Part shown: in pieces, positions 12,600-25,398 of the stretch
Position numbering within the stretch: the first letter of the stretch is position 1
Layout of the letters: each line of letters begins with the position of its first letter
Origin: Metopolophium dirhodum
Lineage: Eukaryota > Arthropoda > Insecta > Hemiptera > Aphididae
Direction of reading: 5' to 3'
DNA: 64,000 bases
Assembly: GCF_019925205.1 (NCBI RefSeq)
Contig: NC_083566.1
Location: forward strand, 6,820,001 to 6,884,000
Notes under the pieces: generated by a model
Database searches by the model: none
What the model was told of the DNA's origin: nothing
What the model saw: the letters and a program-made list of their open reading frames with translations, nothing else
Position numbers and translations under genes: made by a program

Positions 12600-12985
12600 T
12601 TATATTATGCGTCCAATGTATAATGTGCACACTGCCATTGGTCGACCTAACGAAACCATTTATTACGGCAGAGCTGGTAGCGTTTTGAAGAAGGAAAAAA
12701 ATATAGTTATAGTCATACACGGCTTGTATCGTAATCAATCCGATTATGTTATTATGTTAACTGAGACCGGAAAATTGCGTCTTTCCGGACGGTTCAAGAG
12801 ACCCGGATTCCGGAAACCAAGTAGAGGATTATTTAGCTTTTAAATGCATCATAACCGGCTTACATTAACGGGCGGCCAATAAAACTGTGCGCTTTAGTAG
12901 CTATAAATATCGTCATTCGCGCCACCGGGGTATCTGCAGCTGCTGAAACAAATCTAATTCACTCCGATGAAGCGTTTTGATCGAC
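12600..12985. other. Compositionally complex, GC-balanced intronic block
   Basis: Nearly 400 bp of non-repetitive sequence at about even GC inside AT-rich intron. A frame at 12607-12843 (78 codons from a non-ATG start; it contains TGKLRLSGRFKRPGFRK) is open, but I recognise no family and see no fitting splice signals. The downstream 12845-12985 is also complex. Candidate conserved non-coding DNA or decayed coding sequence. Confidence 0.3.
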
Positions 12986-15210
12986 GTCGAATACGTATAT
13001 ACAATATAATAAATATAAATAATTGCTCCAAACCATAACGATATAACGAAACAAATATCAATTTTGCCACTATTTGCGAAAACACAACCTATAATAATAT
13101 TCGTATACTATATAGGTATTTCATATATATATATAACAAGATTATCGTATTTACCTACTCCAGGTGTTCAGGTTTAAAATATCATTGTTACAGAATGTTT
13201 TTTTGATGATAATTATATTTCATTAATTTTGTGTTTATATTTTCTTCTTCTAGATAATACATTAATACGGAATAAAACAAAGAAATAGAAATAAGAAAAC
13301 ATAACGAATATTAAAGATATAGCTAGCGCGTTGGTAGTTTAACAATTTGCATTTGTAATTTGTATACAAATTTGCACTATGCATAATATACCTAATGATA
13401 TAATATAACGAGTCAGATAAATTCATCTAAAATATACGATTTTATTCCATAACCTTTTAGAATCAATAAAAAAATATCAATCATTTGCATTAAGCCATGG
13501 ATTTAACAACCCCGCAATATTAGATAATATGTTCAGACTTTTTAAAAACTGTATAGACATATTATACGGCGGCAATACAATTTTCTCTACGGGCTTCATT
13601 TTATTGTCTTATTCTCAGCAACAAAATACCAAAAGGTCAATGGGCTTATGGCTTAAACATTTAAATATGTTTATATCTATATTTTAAAACTTTGAGTTCG
13701 GCTTCTGACAAACGAATTCATTCTTATATATAGTTGAGTTATTTCCTTATCGATGAATTACATCAAACAGTATCTCATAGAATGAGAATAATAGATTTTA
13801 TATTCAAGAAATGTACGGAAACATATTATGAGAGAGATCACAAATATTACTGACCAATAAGAAACAACCATACATACCTAGAAGTACAGATAAAATGACA
13901 TATTATATTGAATAGTTTTCGGTTGGTAAATGATAAATTGATCGACGAAGTAACAATAAATATATACCTACCTGCAGAATCTATTGAAATCCGCTATTTT
14001 AAAGTAGTGGTATTAGATCAGTATTAGATCAGTTTTAAAAAAAATTCAATATACTATACAATATAATATAACAATTATATAAACACAAAACAATACATTT
14101 TTTCTTTTAAAGTAATAAGTTCGTATACTTATCGGATTTGTGTTTAATTGCTTTAATTTTATAATATTGTTTAAAAATTCGGCTGCAGCACGTGCGGTGG
14201 ATATTTTAACTATATACATTATACTATATATTTAATATTATTATCATAATATAGAAGTCATAGTCCAAACTTTTCAATTAATTCACATACCTAACCTGCC
14301 AAGTGCTAATGCATAGGGATTTTAATGTAAAATATTTATTATTTCTATGTTTAAGTAATATAATAGATAACTATCGTCTATCCTGATATAGGTAGGTATA
14401 TATGATTAGTATTAATTACTAATTAGTGATTGCACATTTACACTCAGCAAACATTAATGATGGATGATTTATTAACGTCGTTAGCTATACGTAGTTCAGG
14501 AATTATACCTTGTTAATGGTTATAGTTTTATCACTTATCAATCAGCTCAATTAATCGTTATATGCTTTTTGAAACCAAATAATGGGTACCTAGTGTTAAT
14601 AATTATTGTAATTTGTATAAATACGTTTGAGTATGTTTTGCAAATTGTCCCTTTGTTAAAATGTAACTATCGATATTAATAATAAGAAATTATAACTAAT
14701 AACACTGCTAGGGTTTTGTTATAAATTGAAATAATTATCCAAAAATATTAAGTGGGTAGCAAATATGAAATAATAAAATATATCAAACGTTTAAGATTTA
14801 TTTTTATTTTTCACATAAATAAAATATTTGAAGGAGATAAATTGCATACAATTGTCTAACCTTACAGGCTACAATAGTAATATATAATACATCTACACCC
14901 TACTCTGTTGATATTCAGTAATTATATAATAATACTAACTGTATTATCCATCATTACCCGGGGGTAAATAAAACCGAGATGGGCCATCCACCTACCATAT
15001 ATTATACTATGTAAATAATATAGTAATAACTACTAACTAACAAGTAACTTCTCAACTCGATTTCACATTTATTATGAATACATTTATTAGCCTAAACGAA
15101 AAATATAATACAATACAAACATTACAAACAATTATTATATCCAATCATAAAAACTATTTTATTACCTGTATAACTAAATAATGGCAACCGTGCAGTATAT
15201 TTAAACGAAA
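12986..15210. other. AT-rich intronic DNA
   Basis: No gene or clear repeat is recognised. It holds only AT-rich sequence with occasional short direct duplications such as TATTAGATCAG repeated at 14010-14033. Confidence 0.5.
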
Positions 15211-15215
15211 ACATA

Positions 15216-15415
15216 CTAAAATTTCGTGAATTGAACCAAGGTTCATGAGTGAACCACCCTACAGCGACCTATATGCGGGTTTCAAGCGAAGCTATGCAGA
15301 CCCTCCTCCCCGAGTGTCAAGGAATCTATTGATATAATTTTGATTGAAAACGGTCCAGCAGTTTTTGAGTCTATAGAGGATAAACAAACAAACAGACATT
15401 TATTTTTATTTTTTA
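15216..15415 (+). mobile_element. Probable 3' tail of a non-LTR-type retroelement or SINE-like relic
   Basis: GC-balanced block ending GGTCCAGCAGTTTTTGAG, then a purine-rich GATAAACAAACAAACAGACA and a T-rich run. Insect RTE-like and SINE-like elements commonly end with a phrase of this kind (a ccagc-gtttttgag motif followed by acaaacaaaca). The upstream part (CAAGCGAAGC, CAGACCCTCCTCCCCGAG) also looks like repeat sequence. There is no open frame. The family assignment is from memory of the motif only. Confidence 0.5.
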
Positions 15416-15519
15416 AACATTAGGGATAATATACCTATTATATTATGCTATACATATTTTATATTTTATTCCCACTACAATAATATCTATGCGGTGTTAT
15501 AATGATAATATTATACACT

Positions 15520-16180
15520 ATAAGTTATAACCTATATGTGCATCGTCGGGGGTAGCTGGTGTGGATTCTGGAGGTCATCCGCCGCGGCGGTATTCTCAAT
15601 ATTATACTATATCGAAGAATATAGGTATTATATAGGTACTTCGCGTCCGGTCGGTCGACGCGCACACACACACACACACACGGAGGCCATGTGTAAAATA
15701 TATAAAATATATACATACATATGGCGTGGCGAGGGACTTACATTAAGTTGATGAACTCAATCCGGCCGATTGCGCCGCGCCGCCAGAGAGCTCGCAGCCT
15801 CGTCGTATACCGTATATTATTATACCGCGGTATATATATATATATATATCATGTACCTGTGGGGGGGGGGGGGGGGGGGTTTGTTCCGTTGTAGTGTATA
15901 CTGCAGTAGCTCCATTTAGAGATTTCACGGTGTTTTGCCCGCCCGATCGGCCGACCGGAAAGTCGCGCGCACATGCTTTATCCCGACGCCGACGCGACCC
16001 CTGCCCGACCGCTCGGTCGCGCGTATCGAGTTTTGCAGCCCGCCCCCGCTGTCCGGTGCACGGCGGTATTCCCGACGGAACCGGCCCTCACACGTATCAC
16101 GTTATATATACATATTATGTACAGTGTAAAGTGGCGCACATGATGTACAATACTTATTCGTAAGCGTTATAGTCGTACGC

Positions 16181-16262
<82 letters not shown>

Positions 16263-16560
16263 TGCAGTCGTATACGGTCGATTAGCTGCTGCAGTGTCCC
16301 GGCGTGCGTGTATCGTCCACCATCGAGTGGTCACCGCGGAATCGATTTCTCCGCTGAACTGTAACATATTACAAAACTATAATATTATACATCGTTGCAA
16401 ATATCTCGTAATCGTGTGGCGGTATGATAATATTGTATCCCATACCTATAATTATTATAATATACGCGCGAGTGATGACGTCGTGCTGCTGCAGTGCCGT
16501 GTGGCCACCGCGTGTATAGTTTATTGTCGCGTCGCTTTAATATGATATTATTATTGTTAG
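15520..16560. repeat. CpG-rich block with long microsatellites
   Basis: Contains (CA)n at 15662-15681, (TA)n at about 15832-15849, a run of 19 G at 15861-15879 and a (GT)n tract of about 39 units at 16183-16261. Between them the DNA is GC- and CpG-rich (15750-15830, 15930-16090, 16260-16340). Open frames in all phases are produced by the repeats or by lack of stops in GC-rich DNA; none resembles a known protein. It could be a regulatory island. Confidence 0.8.
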
Positions 16561-18640
16561 AAGAGCTCGTGGCGCATTTGCTCATTTTTATCGTTTAACA
16601 TAAAATCTAACACAGTTCTACGGAAGTGCAGGTGTCATGTCACAACCATTTAATTTGAAAGTGTTTATTGTTTTACTTATATTTCGACGATCTAAAAAAA
16701 AAATAAATACTCATGCCTTATTCCCTGTTTTTCTGCTTTTTGAGATGGTTTCAAAAAAAATAAATGTATATTTCAAGTTTTTTTCCCGATTTGTTATACA
16801 CAGGTAATAATATATTACACTTAACCCACTGACCTGACAAGCCACTTTTCAATGGTTTTTTCATCAAAATTTGTTTTTGATAGAATTTAAGTTAAAAATA
16901 ATTCTACTATTTTACGTCTTGTGTAAAATAAACAAAAAACTATTTTTTTTTTTACTTATTAGTTAGATAAATAACTTATTAGTTTATTATGTTAAAGGAA
17001 AACTTAAAAACATTTCTTAATTTTCTCCCTATTTTAGGTCATTTTTAGATTATGTGTTTAGGCTTAATTTTATGAATTATAAATGATTGAATGCTTATAA
17101 TGATGTTTTAACCGATTTTTAAGCGTTTATTTCGAAAATGTTAAGTGCTATAAGTCCCGAGCCCTAATTTAATTTATTAGTATATAGGCTCGCCGTCCGG
17201 GCATCCCCTCGACGACGACGACGCGTGGTTATAATATTACACCTAAATTATTATTGTACGTTATAATAGTAGTACACACGGTATGCATTGACTTACCTAT
17301 GGGGGTTTAGGAGCCTCCACCCCAAAAACAGTTTTAGCCCCCCCCCCTGCCAATTCGTTTTTACGTTTTAGCTCCTTCTGCAGGTTAAAACCCAAATCAT
17401 TGCACAAACAAAACTGTCATGGGTTCAATCTTCAATGTGTAAAATATTTAATAGTTATAAACGTACCTAGCTATGTATAATATTATAATATTAAAATTGT
17501 TCATGTAAGCCTCGTATGAGCTTATGTAAAAAGAGATTCAAATCACACATATGGTATTTTGGTGGCTTATGATCCGAGACGGCTAGATTCAGTGTCTAGC
17601 TATAATATAATAAATTATAAATATAGAAAGTGAAAGAGAATCATCTAATAATAATATATGAGGTATATATAAAATTATATTTTATACAAATTTGCATCTA
17701 AATATATTACTATGCAGTTATAAGATATATATTATACCTATACTTATTATATTATTAATGATGAGAGGGAGGGGGCTTTTTACTCTATGGTTCGTTTTCA
17801 ACTTTTGTTGAACTTGGCGTGTGTCTACTAAACTCTAATGACGCTCATGATGGGCCTTGTACCCCCGCGGGTTATTTTGAATTTTGATTTTCTATGACTC
17901 TAGGCCTTGTAACTGTTAAGTCCTATTTCCACCCAATGCAGTATGCCGTGTTATTCGAGCAATGTGATAGGCGCGAGTGCGGTCGTTTCGGTCATTAGAT
18001 TATTATAGCGAGGGAACGAGGTAGTTATATTGTTAATAATGTTGTTATATTGTTAATACGAGCGTATTACGTGTCAAATAATGTGTATAATTTCAAATTT
18101 GATAATAGTGGGATCAGTGAGATATCATTACCACAGTAGTAATGTGCGCTGGTTTATATAATGAGAGGTTATCAAATCTCTTTTCTGCAATCAAGTTTCT
18201 TCTTCTTTTTCATCTTGGTAATCAGCTTTTAAGACGATACTGACAAACACACTTCACCTCTCCCTATCCATTGCCAGTACCCACTAATCTGTATAACTGC
18301 TTCTGTCAAACTCTTTACGTACCACATGTAACCAAGGACGACTCGTGGTTTTTTACCTACCTACCTACTTCATTGTACCTATACCAGTTTTATGAATTAA
18401 CCTTCTTTCCGCCATGCGGACCATTGTGGAATATTATAACGAACCTATAGGGTTTCACATAGGTACACAGCAGCAGCAACAACAGTAGTACCTATATACA
18501 CCGCACGCGTATTGCACGAACGCAACTCATGGGCGCCATTCATTATGGGACGTGGTTATAACCCAATAACCGTAAACCGGTGTAGGATATAACCTACTGT
18601 CACACAATATAATCTATAACTATATATTTTACACACACAT
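16561..18640. other. AT-rich intronic DNA with decayed interspersed repeat pieces
   Basis: Mostly AT-rich. 17285-17400 (GAGCCTCCACCCC, then TTTTAGCCCCCC) and 17760-17910 (GGGCCTTGTACCCCCGCGGG) are C-rich patches of the sort seen in diverged aphid repeats. A related phrase occurs at 28140-28195 (TTTTAGCCCCCTGAAAAATG). No gene is recognised. Confidence 0.4.
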
Positions 18641-19330
18641 ATAAATAAATACGTATCGTGGTACGTGCCGTGGTCGGAAAAGAAATCACCGGGTTACCGA
18701 GACGAATTAATCGGAGAATCCAAACGGATGGTGACGGCGGCGGCGGTGGTGGTGGTGGTGTTGCCGCTGGAATTCCGGTTGATTGGATCGAGGAAAGCTC
18801 GCGCAATTGTCAGCCCGAGGACGACGCGAGGATTAGGTCGTCGTCGCCATGTTGGGTCGCAGAAGCTATTTAAAGTATTTCCGTTTATCGCACTCCTATC
18901 GCACGTCTTGCGGCGCGGACAAATCCCCCCCGCGGGCCCCGCGTAAGCCGAATTCTCGCGTTTCAAATGGAAGTCCTGGCAAAAAAATACCCGTCCGTTA
19001 TTAGCAATCATATAACCACCACTGCACCCACCACCCCCGCCGATGGTTACTTTGCAGGCATCCTCCGGCGACGGGTGTGCAAAGGCGAGGCGGTGAGGTG
19101 CTGCAGGCGTGCAGCGTGCGCCGTCCCCGAGAGTAAATTACGAGGCATTTCGATAAGCCACCCGTAATGGGTTATTGGCGGGCAAATATTTTTCAATTTA
19201 ACACCCAAACACCCTTTTATATACTTACAGCCCGCTCCGTCGGTCGCTGTTACTATCGTTATATATATATATAAAATATATAATATATTAGTCGATCGCT
19301 CGTCGCCGCCGAGTTTTCCCTGCACCCGCG
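18640..19330. other. GC/CpG-rich island
   Basis: About 700 bp clearly richer in GC and CpG than its surroundings, with a GGC/GGT-type run at 18735-18761. Overlapping frames of 60-105 codons exist on both strands, which is what GC-rich DNA with few stop codons gives. None has a recognisable domain or supported splice sites. Candidate enhancer, alternative promoter or unannotated exon. Confidence 0.4.
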
Positions 19331-21530
19331 GAAATCAATATAGCAATAACAATTGTTATTATGTTATCATCGTCATATTATTATCATTGTAAACTGCAGT
19401 TTGTTTCCACAACAGTAGTATGCATTATTCCCCCCACCCCAACCATTATCGTTAATCGTATAATTAATGACCGTATTATTACTTGTACCTATTTATATAC
19501 AAATGTGCAGGGCATATTATTAACGTATAAAAACTAACAAGTTTTTTTTTTAAAGCGTAATAATTTTTCTTAAATTTTAACCACTGTTATATAAGTTATA
19601 ACTGTTGTAGCTTTTTCCGTTTAATTACATAAAAAATATGTTGATATTCATAACCATAGTTGTCCAATAAAAATAAAAAAATCGTTTAATGTTTTTGTTT
19701 GATCATGTTATGTACAGTACACATACGCTTTAATATAAAAATAAACCAATTGATATTTCTGGATTTAATCATTCTGTAGACACAAAAATAAAATTTCTTA
19801 ACCACTTTGGAATGAAGTAGAAATACTATTTTAAAACAAAATCAACAACTATTAAATATAACAACTAACACTAAATTAACTTTTCAATGAGTTAATTTAA
19901 TAGTATTTATGATTAGACATTACTACATTAGTCGCGGTGGAAACTGCAATGTATGCATAGCGTATATACCTGTGTATAGATAATTATAATATTAATTAAT
20001 TTACGTATATAATATAGAAAATATGATATACGAACTACTCCTTTATATTGTTATTTGTAAACAATTTTCTGTATACATAGGTAATATCGGCTATCGAAAG
20101 ATTTATGCGCATTTAGCTCAATCTAAAATAAAAATATTAATACATTTTAGAAACCTAATTAAATTATTATTTTTTTTTAAATAACCTCTTAAGCAACTAT
20201 GTTCCATTAACAGTATATTTTTTAGTTACTCTTATTTTAATTTGTCATTAAAATTGGATTAATTATACTTTTTAAAACCTTTAATGAAATGCCTATTAAA
20301 ACATTTCCATTTTTTTCTCATTCTAGATTCTGAGTGGATCGCGGAAGCTATTGGTTTTACAATGATGGGTATTTTTTTATTATGATCATATTATCTCACC
20401 TATATTAATATTATTTTAATAGTCTTTAAGAATTAATTACTACGTATAATATATTATTTGGATTGAAAATTGTATTTTATAAAGGTTTTATTTTTGGTTA
20501 TACAAATGTTCATAATTCAATTTATTTTTGAGAATATTTCCAGAAATTAAATACATGGCTTCAAACATGGTGATTTTTTTTTAAAAATATTCCTTAATTA
20601 TTATCTAATTAAAAGCTTAATAATTGTTTTAATTAATTGTCTATAAAACATAATAATATTCCATACGATATCAGTTCATTTTCTCGTCATAATGACTGAC
20701 GATTTATTATATATATATTATTACTTTTTATTTATTACAATTATTATTACAGTTATTATAGTGAAATATAATATTTCAATATTACCTTGGGAATATTATT
20801 ATAAGTAGGTAACCTGCTTCAATAATATGATTTAATTATTTAATTTTAAATCGAAAACACGGAGTTAATTACACCAACATGTAGAAAAACTATAAAATAT
20901 AATATGGTGTATACTAAAATTAGGAAAATAAACGCATAATGCATCACGATCATATATTTTATATTTTATTTAACCTCTACGGATATTTTTTACGTTATGA
21001 TTTATGAACGTATTTATTACAATTATAATTAGGTACCTAGATAAATTTATCTGTTTATTCAATACATATCATACGAAAAACAAACTCTTCACCGTTATAA
21101 TTTATTACATAATATCTCTACTTACATTAGACTTAGTTGATGTTTTTTCATTACTTTAAACTTATTTACGAAGAGAATATTAATTGTCTGCAGCGTGTTA
21201 TCAATACAACGTCTTGTAATTTTTCAGCCTTTGCGTCTCTTAGCCTAATAATAATATTATAATATGGCATGTTAAACTATCATAGTATTATGTATAGTAA
21301 TAACATCGCTAATGATCTTATTTTTGTCGATAATAGGCATACAGTTTCTTTTTAATACGGTACGCAATCTCCGGAGCGGTGACTTACCAAAACCCGCATG
21401 ATCACTCTCGCGTTCCTGCAATCACCTATACTTGGCAACGTACATAGGCACCTATAATATATTATTATATATTAATAAAATGTTTTTGTAAATCACATCG
21501 TATATGCGCAAGGTATGTTTGTACCTACTA
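19331..21530. other. AT-rich intronic DNA with a repeat fragment
   Basis: AT-rich. A fragment at 20328-20367 (TTCTGAGTGGATCGCGGAAG followed by a TTGGTTTTACAATG block) belongs to a dispersed repeat that recurs inverted at 55641-55681. No gene is seen. Confidence 0.45.
20328..20367 (+). repeat. Dispersed repeat family C fragment, + orientation
   Basis: Reads TTCTGAGTGGATCGCGGAAG, then CTATTGGTTTTACAATGATG. The reverse complement of 55641-55681 reads TTCTGAGTAGAGCGCGATAT, then a TATTGGTTTTACAATG block, so the two are diverged copies in opposite orientation. The phrase is common in aphid genomic repeats to my knowledge. Boundaries beyond this core were not resolved. Confidence 0.65.
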
Positions 21531-22076
21531 TAGCTAGATGGTATATACCCCTAAACTTACGGCCGGATGGGATTTCATCATCGACCTATGATAACAGCGA
21601 TGACACCAGAGACAACAGACACGGTGATGAAGAGAGTGTGCGAGAGGGAGAGAGAGATAGAGAGGGTGGGAGGGAGTGAGAAAGAGTGAGTGAGGGAGTA
21701 CGAGAGTGAGCGGGGGAGAGATAGCTGCCGAGACCTTTTTACAAACCACCCATTTACACCGCATCTGTTGTGTTCAGCACGGCATTCACACGGCCAATCT
21801 ATTTCCCTCGCCTCATGCATTGCTCGCGCGCATATAATATTATATGTGCTGCCCGTCGACGCCGTTTGTACTGTGCTCGTATCAATTCCCGACGGACCAG
21901 ACGTTTAACACTCCATCGGATTTCACCGTGTATCGAAACATTATACACATATACACGCTATATTCCCTGTATGTGTTTGTATGTGTGTTCGGCTCATCGA
22001 CATAAGTGGTGGACGACAACGGACTTGTAATTGAATTTCCAAAATTTCCTCTCCTCTACATCACTTCAATTGCTCT

Positions 22077-22133
<57 letters not shown>

Positions 22134-22345
22134 CATTATGGCACACATTTCGACACCACCACTACTACACCGTGGTCGATTGACTATATATACCGCGGCG
22201 AGGCAGTATACCAAGAAACGGTTACGGCTTGCCCTCTTATACAGCAGTAGTTTTCATCCCCAGAGACTGTTGCAGCTATACGTGTCCCGCGTTCGTTACA
22301 ATATGTCACATGTTTCGTCATCGCATCATATGTATATTGTATAAT
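21530..22345. repeat. GC-richer block with GA-rich tract and (CT)n microsatellite
   Basis: A purine-rich GAGAGAGG-type tract spans about 21630-21722 and a pure (CT)n tract of about 24 units lies at 22081-22129. The intervening 21740-21910 is GC-balanced and CpG-containing. Frames through it translate to Ser-Leu and similar repeats and are not genes. The opposite purine/pyrimidine strand asymmetry of the two tracts (GA then CT, about 360 bp apart) makes them able to pair. Confidence 0.8.
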
Positions 22346-25032
22346 ATGATACAATATGGGGTACCTTAACTGCACGCTGTATTCACGTGAATGTTTTGGC
22401 CAAACATTTCGATTTTTTGATTTATTTTATTCGTATTTCGTTATATTATAATGATAATTGTTGTCACTTGTCACCACCGTGTTGTATGCAATAGTTCACC
22501 ATCTATATATATATACCATTCACACATATACATAATATATCAACTATACCCCACGCGTGTGTTCAATATATTTTTATGTTTTATTATAAACATTGACGAG
22601 AAAATAACGTGGACGTGTTAAAACAATAATAATTATCATTATTATTTATACTTTTTTTTGGAAAATCGCTTCACACAATCATATTCTTATGAATTGTAGG
22701 TTCGAGGGAAACAATGAATCAGGGGTGTAGGTGTGAAGTAGGGAAAACATGCTGTCAACGTGCCCATTGTAACGTAGACCTTATCGAATTTACTGAGACG
22801 TTAATTGTCTCTCTGTCTCTCACTCATTTTTTTTTTTACGAAACATAATAAATGCTTTCAAATTATAGCATACGTAATGTGCAATACGTAGGAAGAGTTT
22901 TAGTGTTCAACTGTGCACATGTATTGTCGTCGCTTTTTTCACATATAATATACGCTCAAATCCATTCATAAGAAAATTTAAAAACTATGAAGTATTATAG
23001 TGTGGCCATAATTTTTATGGTGCTTATTTAGGAATTATTAAAATGGATAACAATCTTAATGATGACATATATATATTACATATATTTACCGGCTAAATAT
23101 CCCGGATTCAACCGTGTGCAGTTCATTTTTGTGGCATATCCTATATGTATACCATATGGTATAATACAGTATATACGCTACATAGGTGTATCTCAGTATT
23201 AGTGTACCTCAGTTCATGGAGAAATCGGCGTCAGTGTACCTAGCTTTGTGAAATAATTCGACCTAGATGGGAACCTGAAGTCACGGATTGGATTTAGACA
23301 TTTAGCACTTGATAGATTTTTTAAAGTGGTTTAATAAACTACTTACTCTCTAATAATTTACTGAATTATCTAAAAACAATCTCTTAAATTTTCGTAAAAT
23401 TCAATTGAGTAGTTTTGGAATATATAAATACATACATATTACATACATACGTTTGGTTTTAAGATATAGTTTCTTAACTCAAGGCCATAAGCGCGACAAT
23501 TTGATGCATGCTTGTACAGTTGTACCCTAGATCGGCCGGAGTAACCAATGATAACCATTTATAAACTAAACAAAAATTTCAATTTCCATTGTGAATCTCT
23601 CTTAATATCTCTGTTTGATCACCTCTTTAAAATGTGAATATCGGAAATCTTTTCTTATTGCACATTTAGACTACCACGTATTAGAATAACCACTATTCCA
23701 AATTTCAAGTTCATACGTTTTGTAGTGTTTGAGATTTAGTGATGAATGAGTGAGTGGGTGAGTGAGTGGTATTTGGCTTATATATATTATACTATACAAT
23801 TTAGATGTATATAGACGCTGAAAAAACTTTAAATATCGATATAGGTATATATCTATATATATAGATATTGTTTTCGTTAAAAGCATAAACTATATTACTA
23901 TGTAATAATAACAGTTATATTTTAATTTTTCATAAAAAATAATTATTTTCATATATTTGATTAAATGACTTGCTTAAAATATTCAACTATCAAACAAACT
24001 ATCAGATAACTATAATAATTCAATAGGTAATGATGAAATAAAATAAAATATTTTTTTCGTATTGTGTGGATAAATCGATAAATGCTTACCTAATACATAT
24101 AGGATATAGGTATTGATTTGACTGAAGTAAATTTACTTTGTGTTATCCAATTATTGAAATCTTAAATTAACGCCGGACATGCATGCATTCAAGGTTAATA
24201 GGTATAGCTGATACTTATATATGACTTTTGGAAGATGCATTTGGAAACCTATCGATTGAAATTTTTAATGTGTAAAAAACAAATATTATGTGTGTTGAAG
24301 AAAAAGTTTGTGGTTGGGAGTGAGTCTGGACCTCATAGGCTGCCAGTATAATATACGAGCATAGATCTTTTAATTGATGAAGGCAGTGAGTACTTTTGTA
24401 CACTATTTATTTTCTCTTTCAAACAAAAGTATTCCCCCTCTCGATTGCCGAGCCTGAGTAAAGATAAACTTTTTCTTCCATAGCGTGTCTACCCTTTATA
24501 TAGATTAATCACTCAGGTTGATAAGCTTCCACAAAAGCTTAGTCAATTTAGGTAATAGATTCTGTGGTAATGACTGACTAATGCTTTGCAATGCTGTTTG
24601 TATTCATACCGTCTGCCATAATATTATAGGTATTTCTTTCGAATCTATATATGAAACTATATAGGCCATGAATATGATTGGATTTAATAGAACACCACAT
24701 GCAGACCGAACCTCAAAAAAATACCAATAAACTGAAATGATATAATAAATTAACTATATTTTCATAGTTATTAGTTTCGTAAATTCAATTCAATAGGACA
24801 ATAAAAATGATATTTAACCAATAATATCCCGTAGGTAGGTAGTCAACTAACCTAATTCTGTTGTCGATTCCGTGTAGTTGTTAGCCAAATAAATTGCCGA
24901 TATCACGTATTCAGCAGTTTTATGTAACATAAAAGAGGAAAATTGGGTAGTCACAAGTCGCAACTTCAGTCTTCAATCGCAACGTTGTTAACGGAAAGTT
25001 ATATCTGAATGCGTTGTTTCAGTCGTATATAT
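22346..25032. other. AT-rich intronic DNA with retroelement-like tails
   Basis: Mostly AT-rich. 23326-23455 ends with GAGTAGTTTTGGAATATA and a run of ACATACATA-type repeats. 23515-23770 ends with TTTGAGATTTAGTGATGAAT followed by GAGTGAGTGGGTGAGTGAGT. Both look like 3' ends of decayed non-LTR retroelements. No coding sequence is recognised. Confidence 0.4.
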
Positions 25033-25398
25033 CAGTCGTATATAATACGTTAAGAAGAATCCGTTTTGCTCTATCGTTTTTAATATTAAAGCGAATTGAC
25101 CTATTATCAAATTAAAAGTTAAGAATATTGTCTAAAGCACACTGTTGAACAATTTATTATAATATTTGAATTACGAGACATGTTATGAGGATTTTGATAT
25201 TTACAAAATGTACAGTCTTAAAATGCTTATAACTTGCTTCAGAATTAATAATATTACTATATCAAAACCCTTTCTACGTGCTCTAGACGATATTCTTACC
25301 TTTAAATTTGACAATAGGTCAATTTCCACCATAGTATCAAATATGACAGAGTAAAACGGATTCTTCTTATTACTTAGCCACGCGTTATAATACGACTG
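25033..25398. mobile_element. Fold-back MITE with ~110-125 bp terminal inverted repeats
   Basis: The left arm (25033-25143) begins CAGTCGTATATAATACG and contains AAGAAGAATCCGTTTTGCTC, AATTGACCTATTATCAAATT, AAGAATATTGTCTAAAGCAC. The right arm (25274-25398) read on the minus strand begins CAGTCGTATTATAACG and contains AAGAAGAATCCGTTTTACTC, AATTGACCTATTGTCAAATT, AAGAATATCGTCTAGAGCAC. The order is conserved throughout. Inside, TTTTGATAT (25192-25200) and ATATCAAAA (25259-25267) also pair. The element has no transposase frame. A partial extra copy of the end motif (CAGTCGTATATAT) lies just outside on the left at 25020-25032. A target-site duplication is not obvious. Confidence 0.85.

Noticed and set aside
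16167..16585. Frames of 66-120 codons around the (GT)39 tract
   Set aside because: Microsatellite translation products, no domains.
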